A stretch of DNA of 64,000 nt from Anthonomus grandis grandis. Taxonomy: Eukaryota; Arthropoda; Insecta; Coleoptera; Curculionidae. Numbering within the stretch: the stretch's first letter is position 1; each line of letters starts with the position of its first letter. Below are positions 11,105 to 22,794 of the stretch, one piece after another. A program made the translations under genes and the position numbers. The notes under the pieces were generated by a model. That model saw only the letters and a list, made by a program, of their open reading frames with translations, did not search any database and had not been told where the DNA came from. The DNA is taken from the NCBI RefSeq assembly GCF_022605725.1, contig NC_065548.1, positions 40,293,131 through 40,357,130 of the forward strand, read 5' to 3'.

Positions 11105-11940
11105 GCCTCATCACTCTGTAATTAAAGAGTGTCAACAACCACTAAGTGGTTTTTGATGCATCGGCCAAAACTGAGTCAGGGTATTCTCTCAACGACATTT
11201 TGATGACTGGCTCCACCATACAGCAGGATCTGTTTTCCATTATTTTAAGGTTTAGTGAACATCAATATGTCATTACGGCAGATTGTACTAAAATATACCG
11301 CCAAATAAATATTCATAATGATCAAAGATTTCTTCAGGCTATCATATGGAGATCTAATCCGGATAACCTTCTTAAGACCTTTGTTTTAAACATATGGAAG
11401 TATATATAACAAGTAACATATGGAACCTCTTGTGCACCATTTTTGGCAGTGCGTTGTCTACATCAGCTGGCCCAGGAAAACAAATCCAATAATCCTCATA
11501 TAAGTAATATTATTGAAAAAGATTTTTACGTTGATGATCTCCTGAGCGGGGATAATACTTTTGACGGAATTTTACAGATTCAGCAAGGTCTCATTAAAAT
11601 ATTGTCTCAAGGTCAGTTTGTTCTTCGTAAGTGGAGATCTAATTAATCCACACTTAATAACTGTAAAAATAAAAACCTCGAATTCTCAGATAATAAGGAA
11701 TCTAAAACATTAGGTTTAATCTGGAATAGTGATTCTGATAATTTTTGGAATGGAAACTATTTGTATAAAAGAGAATAATGTAACATTAACATTGGTAATA
11801 TTTCCCAGATCTTTAACCCGTTGGGTTTAATTGGACCTATAATCATTAAAAGCAAAATAATGCTCCAATAGTTGTGGTTGTTAACTTTAGATTGGGATGA
11901 AAGTGTAAGGCAATTGTTTCATTAATTATTAGAACCCTCC
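11093..11940 (+). pseudogene. BEL/Pao retrotransposon, reverse transcriptase half
   Basis: This continues the element broken at 6502. LPHHSVIKE leads, after a one-base shift, into VFDASAKTESGYSLNDIL, the RT motif of BEL/Pao elements. ITADCTKIYRQINIH follows, where the family usually has 'ADIEKMYRQI'. At 11443-11640 YVDDLLSGDNTFD gives the catalytic YVDD. At about 11690-11930 KTLGLIWN and IFNPLGLIGPI mark the connection to RNase H. RNase H, integrase and the LTR are not seen. Multiple frameshifts and stops make it non-coding today. Confidence 0.82.
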
Positions 11941-14900
11941 ATGCCTCAGACGATTATCCTCTTTTCTAATGCAGGCCTATTATATTCTCGCTACTCTTCC
12001 ATATCTGTTGTAAGGGCCATAGTTTCCTTCCTATACAGCCTGCGATTAGGTTTTCGCATAGCCAGTCTCACTGACATAAAATTCACCATGATCTATGCAA
12101 ATTGGGGCCCGAGAGCTGAAGGGGAAATCGAGGGACGAGTTGAAGCCTGCAAAGTAGGTGGGTAGCATAACTTTTAAGATCTCCCGCTCCTTGGTCATAA
12201 ATTCGCTAACTGGTACTGAGAGCGATCCAAATTTAGTACCAGGGTATTTCGACAAAGCTTTACACATGCGTGCCGCAGAGGGTATACTCTTAAAATCGAT
12301 GCAAAATCACCTCCAAATCTGTCCTTAGAAGAGAGTATTGACAATTTTGTTACCTTTAATTGACCTGTTTTATCTCATGTTAATCAATGAATATTTGGCT
12401 TTACTTTTGCATATATTGGAAAATGAAGGACTAGGAAGTTTAGTAATATAAAAGTGAAAGTTTAACCGTAAAAAAAATGAAATAAAGAATTTGAAATTTT
12501 TTTTGAATCACTAAATGAAGATCAATGCTCATTTAAAAATAAATTTGCATTTTATTAGTCAGCTTATGGAAAGCAAAGAAACACATTTTAGATCAGAAAA
12601 TTTAAAACAATTAATTAACTAATAATTGTCTCAACAGAAGGCACAACTAATAAGGTAAATGTGAAATAAAATCTAATTATTTTGTACCATAAAAAAAAAT
12701 AATAATAAGTTAAGACTTGCAAAAATAAACCAAAAAATCGAAAGAAATATAATCTTATGATAAAAAAAAAATATATTTTAATGGGATATTTGTTCCAGGG
12801 TCTGTCAAAAGAAACGACAAATATAAGACGGGAAGTCGCACTTTAGTCAATAATCTGATTCACTTGGATTTTAACAGTTAAAACGTTACCTTTAATAATA
12901 AAAACCACTGAACCAGGAGTCAAAGGCGCCATACCTCTTCAGTAAGTAGTATTAAGGAAAGTAATATTCGTAGAAATAATCAGAGCAGACTTCCAGTTTT
13001 CGAAGAATGTCATACATTTCCAAAAATAAAGAAAATATTTAAGGCGCCTAATGTGCTAATAGATGTAGAAACTATGTTAAAAGTGGTCGCTTCGCTACAA
13101 TATCAGTTAAATATTTAAATTGCATAAAATATTATGTTATAAAGATTTTTTTTTATCGATGCTTTACCTTGTAAGATAACAATGTTTAACAAGACTATTA
13201 AGACAGCAAACTCCTAAAGAACTTCATAGAATAATTATACGAATAAAACCACATATATTATTTTTAAGTAATTCAATTTAAGATAAATATAATATCTACG
13301 CCTTTTATTATTAAAAAAATTATGCTGTATTAAAGTAAGAGTTTTTACATTTCTCATATGTATGTCATTGGGTATTCAAATATCAAAAATGATTTCTGCG
13401 GTTTTGTACTTAAAAAAAATATCCTTAAACCTAATACTGATAGATATAGAAGTATACAGTAAATATATCAAAAGGTATGAGACAAAAAAAGTGTGTTTTG
13501 AAAATATTCTGGTAAAAAACAAAAATAACAAGCTTTGACACCTTAGCATATATTTTTAAAAGATAGATTACTTAAATCGTGTGGTCCAAATTTCAAATCA
13601 AATAGCGTTATCTTTAAATGTTTAATAAGTAATACCTTTAATAACCTTTGGGATACCCGGTATACTAGATATTAAGCAGGATTTAAATTCTCTACATTTA
13701 CGCATCGATGCAGTAAATAATAATTCTTCGTAAAGCTGTTACCAAACGATAAAAATAAACTTTTGTTTTTGTGCAGTTGTCTATATTTAATTCGGGTTAT
13801 TAAATTTTTACTTATATTATTAAAATTTTTCTTTTGAATTTTAATAAATTTAATTCTTTTTTTAAATATTTTTTGTCAAAAATAGCTGTAACGTAAGGAA
13901 CGTAAGGAACTTTTCGCTCTGGTAAAAAGTTAAAGCTATTTATTTTAAATAAAAAAAGTAGGTCTTCATGGAAAAGTACCGCATTTGGATATGAAACTTT
14001 CCTTCTCACCCAAGACATTTTATGGCTCGATGCTCCAAGAGTATAGCTAATGTTTTCTACCAAGAAATTTATGTTTATACTTTAATATATTCTAGAAAAA
14101 GTCACCCACTTTTATCAATGCATGGCTTAGAAATTGGAGTGTTTTATTACTGCTCAAAGAGATTCTTGGAACTTAGCTATAGAGCTATTTTCTTGACTAA
14201 ATTTAATTTTGTTCGTAAAGTAAGTAAACCTTTAGATTTATATTAAAATGGAAATATAAGGCTGGGGATGAACTTTGTTTTATATCAAATTTCAAGATTT
14301 AATTAGATTTAAGAACAAATGTGCTGCGTACAAACGAATTTGGTATAAGTAAATTTTAATATAAGGGAGCAAAATTCCTTTATTTTCACAATGACTTTGA
14401 AATAACGAATAAAACAAAAATCCTTTAAGATACGATAGTATTTTAATTAATTTTAATATAACAGGTATTTTAGAATAAGACGCTAATCCTTAAGGAGGTG
14501 AATCCTTAGCTGATGCTCCGCTACCTATCCTTTCGAACTGCTGCGGGGCAGTAAACTGTGGTTCCCCGGTATGACAAAAATCGCCTAAGAATACCAGTGA
14601 CTTAAGAATATTAGCAGGTTTTTACCAGTAAGTTTTTACGAATTGATCGCTAAAGTAATTTATTTTTAAAATGGATTTATAAGTATAAGGTATGTACTTT
14701 ATTTTAATGTATAACTTACAATGTAACAAGTTATTTGTATAAGTAGAATTTGGCAGCAACATTATGTAACTATTTTATGTGAGATTTGGTATATGAACGT
14801 GTTGATTCTTTTTGTATGTCCTCAGATTCAAAATATACGTTTTGGTACAAACTGGTTAATAGGGCATAAATTACAATTAAATATGATAAACGGAAAAGTT

Positions 14901-15066
14901 TGTAATGCGTTAAGTGACAGATCTGCCACCAAATGGTCTATTTGTTAGACATCCCAAAAAAAATGAAGAATCTAGATTTAATTTCTTAAAAACCGGCAAA
15001 TCCGGATCATTATACTTGTGGGTGGTCACCACTTCACGCATGGACCACGTGCTTACAATCTTTTTT
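11941..15066. other. AT-rich stretch, mostly unrecognised
   Basis: A minus-strand frame at 12046-12267 reads MLPTYFAGFNSSLDFP, which faintly recalls the 'LL.THFPG' linker of some LINE polyproteins. That is too weak for a family call. From 12300 to 15066 I see no protein similarity, no terminal repeats and no RNA gene. There are several A/T-rich runs and a GC-richer patch at 14490-14590 of unknown nature. Confidence 0.5.
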
Positions 15067-15710
15067 ACATGTTTTTAATAGGCTGAAGATAAAAAAGTGC
15101 AAATAAGGTCAGTGGATAAAGTTGGTGTAGCAGAAAGAAAAAAGAACATCCAATCCCAATTTAGGGCAAAGTTAGGTTTGGTAGTATATAAACCCAAACC
15201 AGGCGGAAGTGGATATTCAAACGATAGCAACACGACTAGAAAGTTCTTTAAGAATCCTGAAATTTCATCTGAAATTATACGAATCTATAAAAACTTGATA
15301 GAACATTATGCCATCATATTGCAAGTTTTGAATTCAGGGTACAAAATAAATTACTTTAAATTTAGAGAATTAGCTACAGAAACTGCCAAGCAAATTGTCG
15401 AAACCTATCAGTAGTTTTATATGCCTGCTGCATCTGTCCATAAGGTTTTAGTGCATGGATATGCAGTTATCGAATATGCACTATTGCCAATAGGCGAGTC
15501 TTCAGAAAAAGTAGCAGAAGCCCCAAATAAAAACATAATAATGTTTCGCCTTCGTCATTTTCAAAGGTTTTCTAGGTCTACAACTAACTTAGCTAATAAA
15601 TAGATTTCTCCTTAGCTCTGGTCCTTTTATATATGAACTAAGGAAATTATCTGCAAACAAAAATACTAATAAATGTTTTTCCAAAAGGCTGTTTTGGAAC
15701 TTTTAAGTCT
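15067..15710 (+). pseudogene. Transib (RAG1-like) transposase, C-terminal part
   Basis: The frame at 15082-15414 reads VAERKKNIQSQFRAKLG, then KPKPGGSGYSNDSNTTRKFF, matching the 'GGSGTTNDGNTARRFF' region of Transib transposases. After a stop, 15421-15600 gives MPAASVHKVLVHGYAVIE and LPIGESSEKVAEAPNK. This corresponds to the RAG1 region around the third catalytic acidic residue ('FHKTLAHVPEII...ASEGNESGNK'). The last part, RFLLSSGPFIYELRKL, continues in another frame to about 15705. The first two catalytic aspartates would lie upstream and are absent. It is a non-functional 3' fragment. The call rests on motif order recognised by eye. Confidence 0.72.
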
Positions 15711-15946
15711 TTAGTGAAATGTGTGTGTTTTAATTTACCTTCAATTTTTGTGTTTTCTGTTGTTAAATAAAATATTTTTGTTGCACAAAAAGGTAATTAT
15801 TTTGTATTAAATAAATGTGTGTATTGTATACATAAATTGTTGTACATACATTGTATTGTATACAATATATTTTCTCTAAGATGAGATAATTTTTTTTAAC
15901 TTGTAAAAGAAGTTCATAAGTTCAAAATTTGTGAATTTTGTGTTTA

Positions 15947-17761
15947 TTATTTTGACGAGTGGGTTTTCTTTCGATACAATTGTCTTGCGATAAACACACC
16001 TGACATCCTGACTTCTTTATTAATCACCACGGCATCCGATTTCAAACTTTTTAATTGATCAACATATCTAATTACTTCGCATCTAGGTGGAATATAAAGG
16101 ATATTAAATTCTAAACTATAAAAAATAGGAATAATTTTTATTGTATCATTTTCTAATTTTAAAGTCATGGTCCACTGCGAATAATCTATGACAGCATAAT
16201 ATTTTACCAAAAAATCTCTCCTCAATATTCCATCACTGGGTATTGGAAAATCTTCATTAACTATGTGAAATTGATGATTAAGTGCAAATTGTTTAATAAA
16301 AATATTTGTCTTAGTAGTTCCTAAAGCATTTGTTATTCCATTAGTTACCCCTTTTATTTTACTTGGATTGGAACAATTAAACCGTTGATCAAGTCGTACC
16401 TTTGTTTTCTTAAAGACCGATATATCTGCGCCTGTATCTACTAAAAGAGAATTTTTTATTCCTGTCATTTCAATATCCAAAAAAGAAAATTTGACAAGTT
16501 AAAGGAATATACGTTTTTTACTGATTCATCATGTCCCCCAATACACGGTCCTGCTGGGGGTCCATTTGATTTCCCGAATCCTTTTCGTTGGTATTTCTGT
16601 TATAGTTATTATTTCCCCGATTATTATTGAAATTATTACCTTCACGGGTATTGTTATTAAAATATCCACGATCGTTATAATAATTATTGTTAAAATATCC
16701 ACGGTTATTACCCCTATATCTTCCCGGATTTTAATAATAGGTATTATTATCCTGTTGGTTTTCAAAATAATTTCTCGGCCTGTAATTTCTTGGTTGGTTA
16801 AAACGCGTAGAATATCTGTCCGTCCTGAGATGAAAGATACCATTGCTATTGCTTGCGGCCTTTGAGGAATTAACAAATTTGGTCATGACCTCCTGAGTGG
16901 TCGAAAAAGTCCCGGCTTCCATGATGAGCTTAGCTCTTTCATTATTTGCATTTTGAGTAAGTGCACGAATTGTAGCTTCAACCGTGTAATTTTCAGCCAC
17001 TTTAGAAGGTACTCCTTCATTTACATATGCTTGCTTTAATTTACCTGCCAACTCTTCAATTTCCGAAGCGTAGGTTACTCCATCTTTATTGTTTTGTTTA
17101 AAATTTGATAGTTTTGCTGCTAATAAACGAGTACTTTTTTTCTTTATTCCCGTCCTAAGTTTAAGTATTATTTTGTCTAGAGTTCCCTCATTAGTTATTA
17201 AATCTCTAGCTTTACCGGTCAGACGTGTTTTTACTAACGCTACCGCATTATCACGAAAGTCATTTGAGTTTTGTTTTAGCTACTCTACCGCATCTAAAAA
17301 TGATCTAAGGTTATCAGGTGAACCATCAAACGAGCTCGGAAGAAGCTTGCTTGCAAAGTTTAAAAATTCAATTGGCGTTAAATTGTTTCCGTTTCAGCGT
17401 TTACCTCAAGATTTACTTTTTCTTCTTAGTCTGTATCGTTTGATTGTTCCTCCTCAACAAATTCCGCGACTACGACCGATGGATCTATTTTTCCAGATAT
17501 ATTAACGGGTACTTTATAATTTACTTTTAAAACCATAAACGCTCTAATTACCTTATCCCGAACTTTATTAAATTGTTTTTTGCAAAGGCTCTGCTCTAAG
17601 AGATCGAGAGAGTCCCAATGGTTGGCCAGAAAAAAGCTGAATTTATTAAATATCTTAACTAACTGATCGCGAACATCATCATGCATAACTTTATTTTTAG
17701 GTGTCTCCTTTTTTAAAACTCTTACTGAAAATAAATTTACTATTTCATTAGACGTCTGCAT
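15947..17761 (-). pseudogene. Gypsy (Ty3/errantivirus-like) Gag and protease
   Basis: Gag starts at 17761 (MQTSNEIVNLF). After a stop near 17426 the frame moves to a core with FDGSPDNLRSFLDAVE (about 17335-17280), TGKARDLITNEGTLDKI and a long helix, ending in an Asn/Arg/Tyr-rich tail (16730-16530) instead of zinc knuckles. Protease begins at 16480 with LLVDTGADISVF; the flap-distal motif DGILRRDFL has R where most members have G. Then PPRCEVIRYV and VRMSGVFIA are typical of this group. Reverse transcriptase is missing: the element stops at 15947. Stops and frameshifts in gag show it is dead. Confidence 0.78.
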
Positions 17762-18022
17762 CTATTTTATATACATGTTACAATATAAGGATATTTATAT
17801 TAAATCAATGATAGTCAGCTAAATGATATAGGTACACAAAAAATCGACTTACATTATATTTATTACTGCTACACTGGAACCCACAAAACTTATCACCTCG
17901 ATTATCACTTCCATTTTCCATTTACGCCTTTTCACTATAGTTTTTACAGTATTTTTTTTATGAATGTCTTAACTCACGGCTATATATTTCGATTGTCTTT
18001 ACATTGCCGGATTCACGGTGAC

Positions 18023-18274
18023 TTAACTCAAGTCTGCATTCGACACGTTTGTAGATACCTGTACAGTCAAAAGTCTTCGGGCTTGTTTTTTCATCCTCTT
18101 ATGATAAGCTCTAAGTAACCTCATGACTAGGATAGCAAACAAACATGCAAGGATCAGGTACATAACTACTTTGACATACTTAGTAATATTATACTCCTAT
18201 TCTTACACAAAAGAATTAGAATTTACAACACCATTTTCTTGTACTTTTTGCTCTGTTGATTTTGATTGACCCAT
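18023..18274 (-). pseudogene. Small leader ORF: myristoylation-type start plus one membrane segment
   Basis: Between the putative primer-binding site and gag, the minus strand holds an 83-codon frame starting at 18274 with MGQSKS, a good N-myristoylation-like start. About residues 34-54 form a hydrophobic helix (VVMYLILACLFAILVM), followed by a basic stretch with HKRMKKQARR. Codons 24 and 26 are stops (TAA, TAG). Small proteins with an MG-x-x-S start, one membrane helix and a basic tail occur upstream of gag in some insect gypsy elements, from memory. Their function is not established. The frame is too broken to be translated whole. Confidence 0.55.
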
Positions 18275-18370
18275 ATTCCTGATAAACTGATCAGACTATT
18301 TTAATTGTACCCATAATTTACCGACGCACACCCAATTTTACCACTTCGCCTTTAACTGTCCTAAACTTTT

Positions 18371-18386
18371 TTTAACAGCGTCGCCA
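18371..18386 (-). other. Putative primer-binding site of the gypsy element
   Basis: Minus strand TGGCGACGCTGTTAAA immediately follows ...TTACA, as expected at the end of a 5' LTR. The LTR would extend to the right from 18387; its outer end is not clear. Confidence 0.4.
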
Positions 18387-19139
18387 TGTAAATAAAGTAA
18401 GTTATTAAAACACACCGTTTAGTTTGGTTGTCATCTATTAATTAATTTGTGTTTGATTATAATAATAGTTACATGTATTCAATTTTGCTGTGGTAGTAAT
18501 GTTCCACTTAACCTATTGCCTAGACATTCAACAAATATTAGAATAACTAATAATGTACAGTGTGTTCCCTAGAGGTCTAAGCGATATTTCTTACCGAAGG
18601 TGACAAAATAATCTTTTCTTTATTTTTTTTTCATATAATAAATCAATAATTCGCATAACTAGTTTAAATTATTTTAACTTAAAAATAAAGTACATAGTAC
18701 TTTTGTCGCTATTTAGTATGGCCGAGGAGCTGTGCAGTGGTGAGGTATGCAGAAAAACATATTTGTCAAATTTTCGATTGTGTCCGGCATAGTAGAGATT
18801 TTGCAGTAGCAAACGATTTAATATTAGAGCTGGGCCTATAATAAAATTACATTTTGTGTTTTATAATAATAATAATAAAATTAAATTTTCATGGAGTCGT
18901 GTTTAGTAAAACCAAACATTTCAATAACCACGTCTTTTGCGTTGTTGTTATCCATAAATATTTTTTTAGGTATTATTTTTTAGGTTTATATTTTCAGCAA
19001 CTGCAGTTATTATACTTCAGTTTTCTTGAGAATGAATGATTTTTATAGAAAAGAATTTAATTTCTATTATTATGGTCTAGAAAAATTCCTCTTTCTTATG
19101 AGTCCCAATGTTTAACTAAACAGATACAGTCAATATATT
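18387..19139. other. Probable LTR remnant, then unrecognised AT-rich DNA
   Basis: 18387 to about 18560 may be the 5' LTR of the minus-strand gypsy element (begins TGTAAATAAAG on the plus strand). The rest has no recognisable coding sequence. Confidence 0.35.
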
Positions 19140-20410
19140 TTGAATCAGCCTTGTACAAATGCAATAAGAATTCGTCAATCTTCTCCGCCGAGGGAATTAC
19201 TATACAAAAGGCTCTAGAATATATACTTATTGAAAAAACCCACAAAACAAATACTGTTCTGTCAGATTCTAAATCGTTTCTTTTGCATTGTTAAATAAAG
19301 AAAATTTAGATAAAAATGTTTTAATACAAAATATATATAACCAATAGGGATTATTATTTGCAGCCCAAAAATATGTAATATTTATTTGGGTCAAATGCAG
19401 GTACTCACAGTACCGAGATGGCTGATTTCATAGGCGGATCCAGGGTAAAATTTTAAAGGGGAACTCAAGAAATAAAATGCATTAATTGGTAATAATGTGT
19501 TATTGGAAAATAATGTTTTTTTTTTAATACATATTAACAGCATTATTATTTATTAAAATTGAAGCGATGTCTGCCTATTTTAGAAAATCTTTCAATCACT
19601 TATTTTGAAGTTACCTCAATATCACAATTGATATTTAATCTTTTGAAGAGCCAATTCATTTAATCTTTTTTGCAGCATAATAGTTTGAGTTAGGTTTTGA
19701 TTCGGCGCAAAGAAGAATTCAAAATATAATGAAGTACAACTGTTACTTAAAGTAGTACTGCCATGAGAAAATAATATAGATATGAAAAAGGTTTAGCTTT
19801 CAATAATTTTTTGCACCTATTGTAAAAACTGCAAAATCCCCTCTTCCATGAGCCGCCTCTGGCTGATTTAATCGCTAAACAATCAATAATTCATGGTGGG
19901 GTTCTAGAGTCCTTGCAACAATATGATGTTTTCTCAACCCTAAAACAAACAATTCAGCAAAAATTTATGTATGGAATATAGCAATTATGCTAAACGTTAT
20001 AAAAGCTATTATTTCCAAATTAGACCCGATATTGTTTAAACACCTCTGTTTAAACGTTTAAGTTTAAATAGGACTACTACTATTGTACTACTAGTTAACT
20101 ACTGTACTACTAGTACCTATGTAGGAATCATTTCAGGTCATGGCAACCTTAATAAAATCCTCTATAGAATGGGGCTTAGTACAACCCCACTATGTTCCTG
20201 TAATAATTTTATCTTAGATGATATGAATCACTTTTTTTTTCATGTGCTTTTTATAAAGACGCAATTGCTTACCTTAATGAAGAAATATTTAAATTAAAAA
20301 ACTATTTCCTTTGGAATAATGTATCACTACTAAATTACCTAGTAAGTAGTATTAAGATTTATAGACTTATGTAAAAGAGTTATCTAATGGAGGTATATGC
20401 ATAAAGAGTA
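19140..20410 (+). pseudogene. LINE RNase H and zinc-knuckle C-terminus, interrupted
   Basis: SSIFSAEGITIQKALEYI and VLSDSKSFLL (19150-19290) match the RNase H domain of Jockey/I-type LINEs; IFIWVKCRYSQ-like and EMAD residues follow up to 19428. After the hAT insertion (19429-19861) the domain continues with DLIAKQSI at about 19865. A terminal CCHC-like region is at about 20140-20240 (LCSCNNFILDDMNHFFF in one frame). Frameshifts occur throughout. Reverse transcriptase and endonuclease are absent from the left side. Confidence 0.7.
19429..19861. mobile_element. Non-autonomous hAT element (MITE), 433 bp
   Basis: It is flanked by an 8-bp duplication GCTGATTT (19421-19428 and 19862-19869). The left end reads CATAGGCGGATCCAGGG and the right end, inverted, CAGAGGCGGCTCATGG: imperfect terminal inverted repeats of the common hAT 'CAGAGGCGGATC' type. 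There is no coding capacity. It sits in the RNase H domain of the LINE. Confidence 0.75.
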
Positions 20411-20559
20411 GAATTGTAATATTAGGTTAAAAATAATTCAAATATCATCATTTCATATCATTCAATCCTTATATGTGAATCCTTTAAATCGTGGTCGAAT
20501 ATTTTTCAAATTAGAAAAAACGAAGTGGGCCGTGACTAATGGGAGTTTGCTGTTTTAAT

Positions 20560-20719
20560 AGAAGTTTTTGTTCACTGTTCCAATTAATCAATTTTCTTTA
20601 AGAAATTTTCCAGGGTTGTAGCTCTGAGGGGGTGCATTTTAAGATACATGTTCATAGAAAAGAAAGTGACTGCAAAAATAAGCTCTTAAAATATTTGCAC
20701 CAAATTTAAACACCCTGTA
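20560..20719. repeat. Orphan mariner-type terminus
   Basis: The plus strand ends AAACACCCTGTA at 20719 followed by TA, i.e. TACAGGGTGTTTAAATTT read inward, as in Tc1/mariner termini. No matching opposite terminus was found within several hundred bases, so it is probably a truncated element end. Confidence 0.35.
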
Positions 20720-20721
20720 TA

Positions 20722-21250
20722 TTATGCACTATAATATCATAGCTTTAGTATTTGGAACATAATAGGAATACCTCGGATTTCAGACACATTAAATAAAGAA
20801 GACTCGTTGTTGAATTTTAAAGGGACTATATCAAGCTTTTTTGTAAACATTGACCAGAAGTGACAAAATGCTTCGGCAAAGCCAAGACACTAAAAAAAAG
20901 AAATCAGCCTCAAAATAATAATATTCAAATGAAGGTTTAGTTATTGTTCCTTTTTCTTTTTCTTTTTAGCATGTCATATCTAAACACAATGAGCAATGTT
21001 GTACAACTAAATCCAATTTTTGCTTTTTTAAAACTTCTGGGAGATTTCGACATACGGGTCGCAAATCTACTTTAGATTTTCCTTTATTATCTTTAGCCAG
21101 GAGTTTTTTTATCGACACACACGTGGGGTGGAGCTTTACACATAAAACAATTAATATACTTCGTAAAAATGAAAAAATTGTGGGAAAATTTGTAAACACA
21201 TGTACATCAGGCACCATGTTGTGAAAACTATTTATATATGTTCTGGTATA
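20722..21250. other. Unrecognised stretch with a cysteine-rich minus-strand frame
   Basis: A minus-strand frame at 20966-21217 (83 codons) ends in a cysteine-rich segment (CSLCLDMTC) that could be a zinc-binding tail of a transposase. I cannot assign it. The TA at 21249-21250 is the target site of the next element. Confidence 0.3.
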
Positions 21251-21553
21251 TACAGTGTGGTGACTTTAACTGGAATAAATTCAGTTAAAACTAATAAAAT
21301 TTTATCTCGCAAAATTCCTGAGACCCGTCGATTTTTGTTTATTTTTTTTCACATTTCAAGATAGTTTTTGTATTTTTTCACCTACAGGGGGGGGGGTTCA
21401 AATTAACCTAAACTTTTTTTTTAAATGGCAAGCCACTTTTTTAAACTCTCATTGAAAAGAGCCCTTTTTCCTGATTAAATTGCCCTATTTACTTTTGTGA
21501 TTATCTAAAGGAGAAATACGAAAAAAAAATAAAAACCATTAAATTATTAAAAG
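21251..21553 (+). repeat. Left long terminal inverted repeat
   Basis: 303 bp, matching the reverse complement of 22795-23073. It contains a G run (nine to ten Gs near 21389) and ends CCATTAAATTATTAAAAG. Confidence 0.88.
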
Positions 21554-21651
21554 TCTGTAAATATTTTTTGTTGGTAAATTTTTGGCGTGTTTGTTTATTT
21601 TATCGATTTTATCGAGACATTTCCTGACATTGTTGTAGTGTCACTGTTAAA

Positions 21652-22788
21652 GTGAATTTCAACCAGTTGTTAAATAAGTTAACTTATATTGAAAAAATGC
21701 CTTATTTATCCGAATCCCACAAGGTTGAAATCTTAATGATGATTAGTTATGGGGACAAAAGTCGTACTCAGCTAGAGGTTGTCCACTTATTCAAGCAGAA
21801 ATATCCAGATTTGCCACCTATTAACCAAGGTACGGTTAGTAAAATAGAAAGCAGATTTCGAGAAGTTGGGCACGTGAGGGATGTTTCAAGACAAAGGTCT
21901 TCTAAAATCGATGAAAACACCCAATTAAATGTATTGTTAGCGATGGAAGAAAATCCAGTAACTACAGCCAGAAGAGTAGCTCGCGAAAACTCTATTCATC
22001 ATAAATCTGTGCTAAAAAAAAATTTAAAAAGTGCAAACAAACGACCTTATTAAATGCAACCCGTTCAAGAGTTATTGGAAGACGATCCAAATCGTAGATT
22101 TCAGTTTTGTGAATTAATGATGAACGCCATTGACGAAAATCGCATATCTTCGGAGTGGATCCTTTTTTCTGATGAGGCTACATTCACCCTAAATGGCCAT
22201 GTTAATAAGCAGAACTGTCGCTACTGGTCTGACGAGAACTCACACTGGATAAGGGAAACTAATACACAATATCCCCAGAAAACTAATGTTTGGGCTGGCA
22301 TAATTGGCAGGCAAGTTATCGGGCCCATATTCTTCAATGATACTTTAACTGGGGAAAGATATCTAGAATTTCTTGAACATGAACTAGTTCCAGTCTTACG
22401 TGCCTTATATCCGAGTCAGTTCGATCCAGATTTGTATGATGAAAGAATCTGGATGCAATAAGATGGTGCTCCCCCACATTATGCTCGTAATGTAAGCCAG
22501 TATTTAGGTGACAATTTTCCAAACAGATGGATTGGTAGAAAGGGTGCAATCGAGTGGCCGGCACGTTCTCCCGATCTCACGCCACTTGATTTTTTTCTGT
22601 GGGAACATTTGAAAAGTCAAATTTATATGAGCAAACCAGGAAACCTAGATGAACTTAAAGAACGTATTAGGCAAGAAATCCGACAAATATCTCCAGAAGT
22701 GTTAGAAAATGTCAAAAACGAATTTTATTATCATCTTGGGCTTTGCCAACAAGTAAATGGTGCTCATTTTGAGCATCTTATACATTAA
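21652..22788 (+). pseudogene. Tc1/mariner (DD41D-type) transposase, two nonsense codons
   Basis: A single 378-codon frame from 21652 to the stop at 22786-22788, interrupted only by TAA at 22051 and TAA at 22459. The N-terminus is a two-part HTH: SESHKVEILMMISYGDKS, then ENPVTTARRVARENSI. The catalytic motifs are LFSDEATFTLNG, the stop-interrupted MQ*DGAPPHY, and WPARSPDLTPLDFFLW. Forty-one residues separate the second and third Asp. It would excise and reinsert its own element at TA sites. No frameshift is present, so inactivation looks recent. Flanking inverted repeats are intact. Confidence 0.88.
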
Positions 22789-22794
22789 ATGCAA

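Noticed and set aside
12046..12267. Minus-strand frame with LPTYFAGF
   Set aside because: A faint resemblance to LINE linker sequence over a few residues only, with no neighbouring LINE motifs.
14490..14590. GC-richer patch as a possible tRNA or small RNA gene
   Set aside because: No cloverleaf, TTCGA loop or acceptor pairing could be made out.
16566..16865. Plus-strand Ile/Val-rich frame
   Set aside because: It lies opposite the Asn/Arg/Tyr-rich tail of the minus-strand gypsy Gag; its composition is explained by that.
20070..20125. GTACTACTAGT repeats as a regulatory array
   Set aside because: Only a few imperfect units in a decayed LINE tail; probably local slippage.
20966..21217. Cysteine-rich minus-strand frame as a piggyBac C-terminal finger
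   Set aside because: Cysteine spacing does not clearly match, and no piggyBac catalytic motifs or TTAA-flanked ends are nearby.
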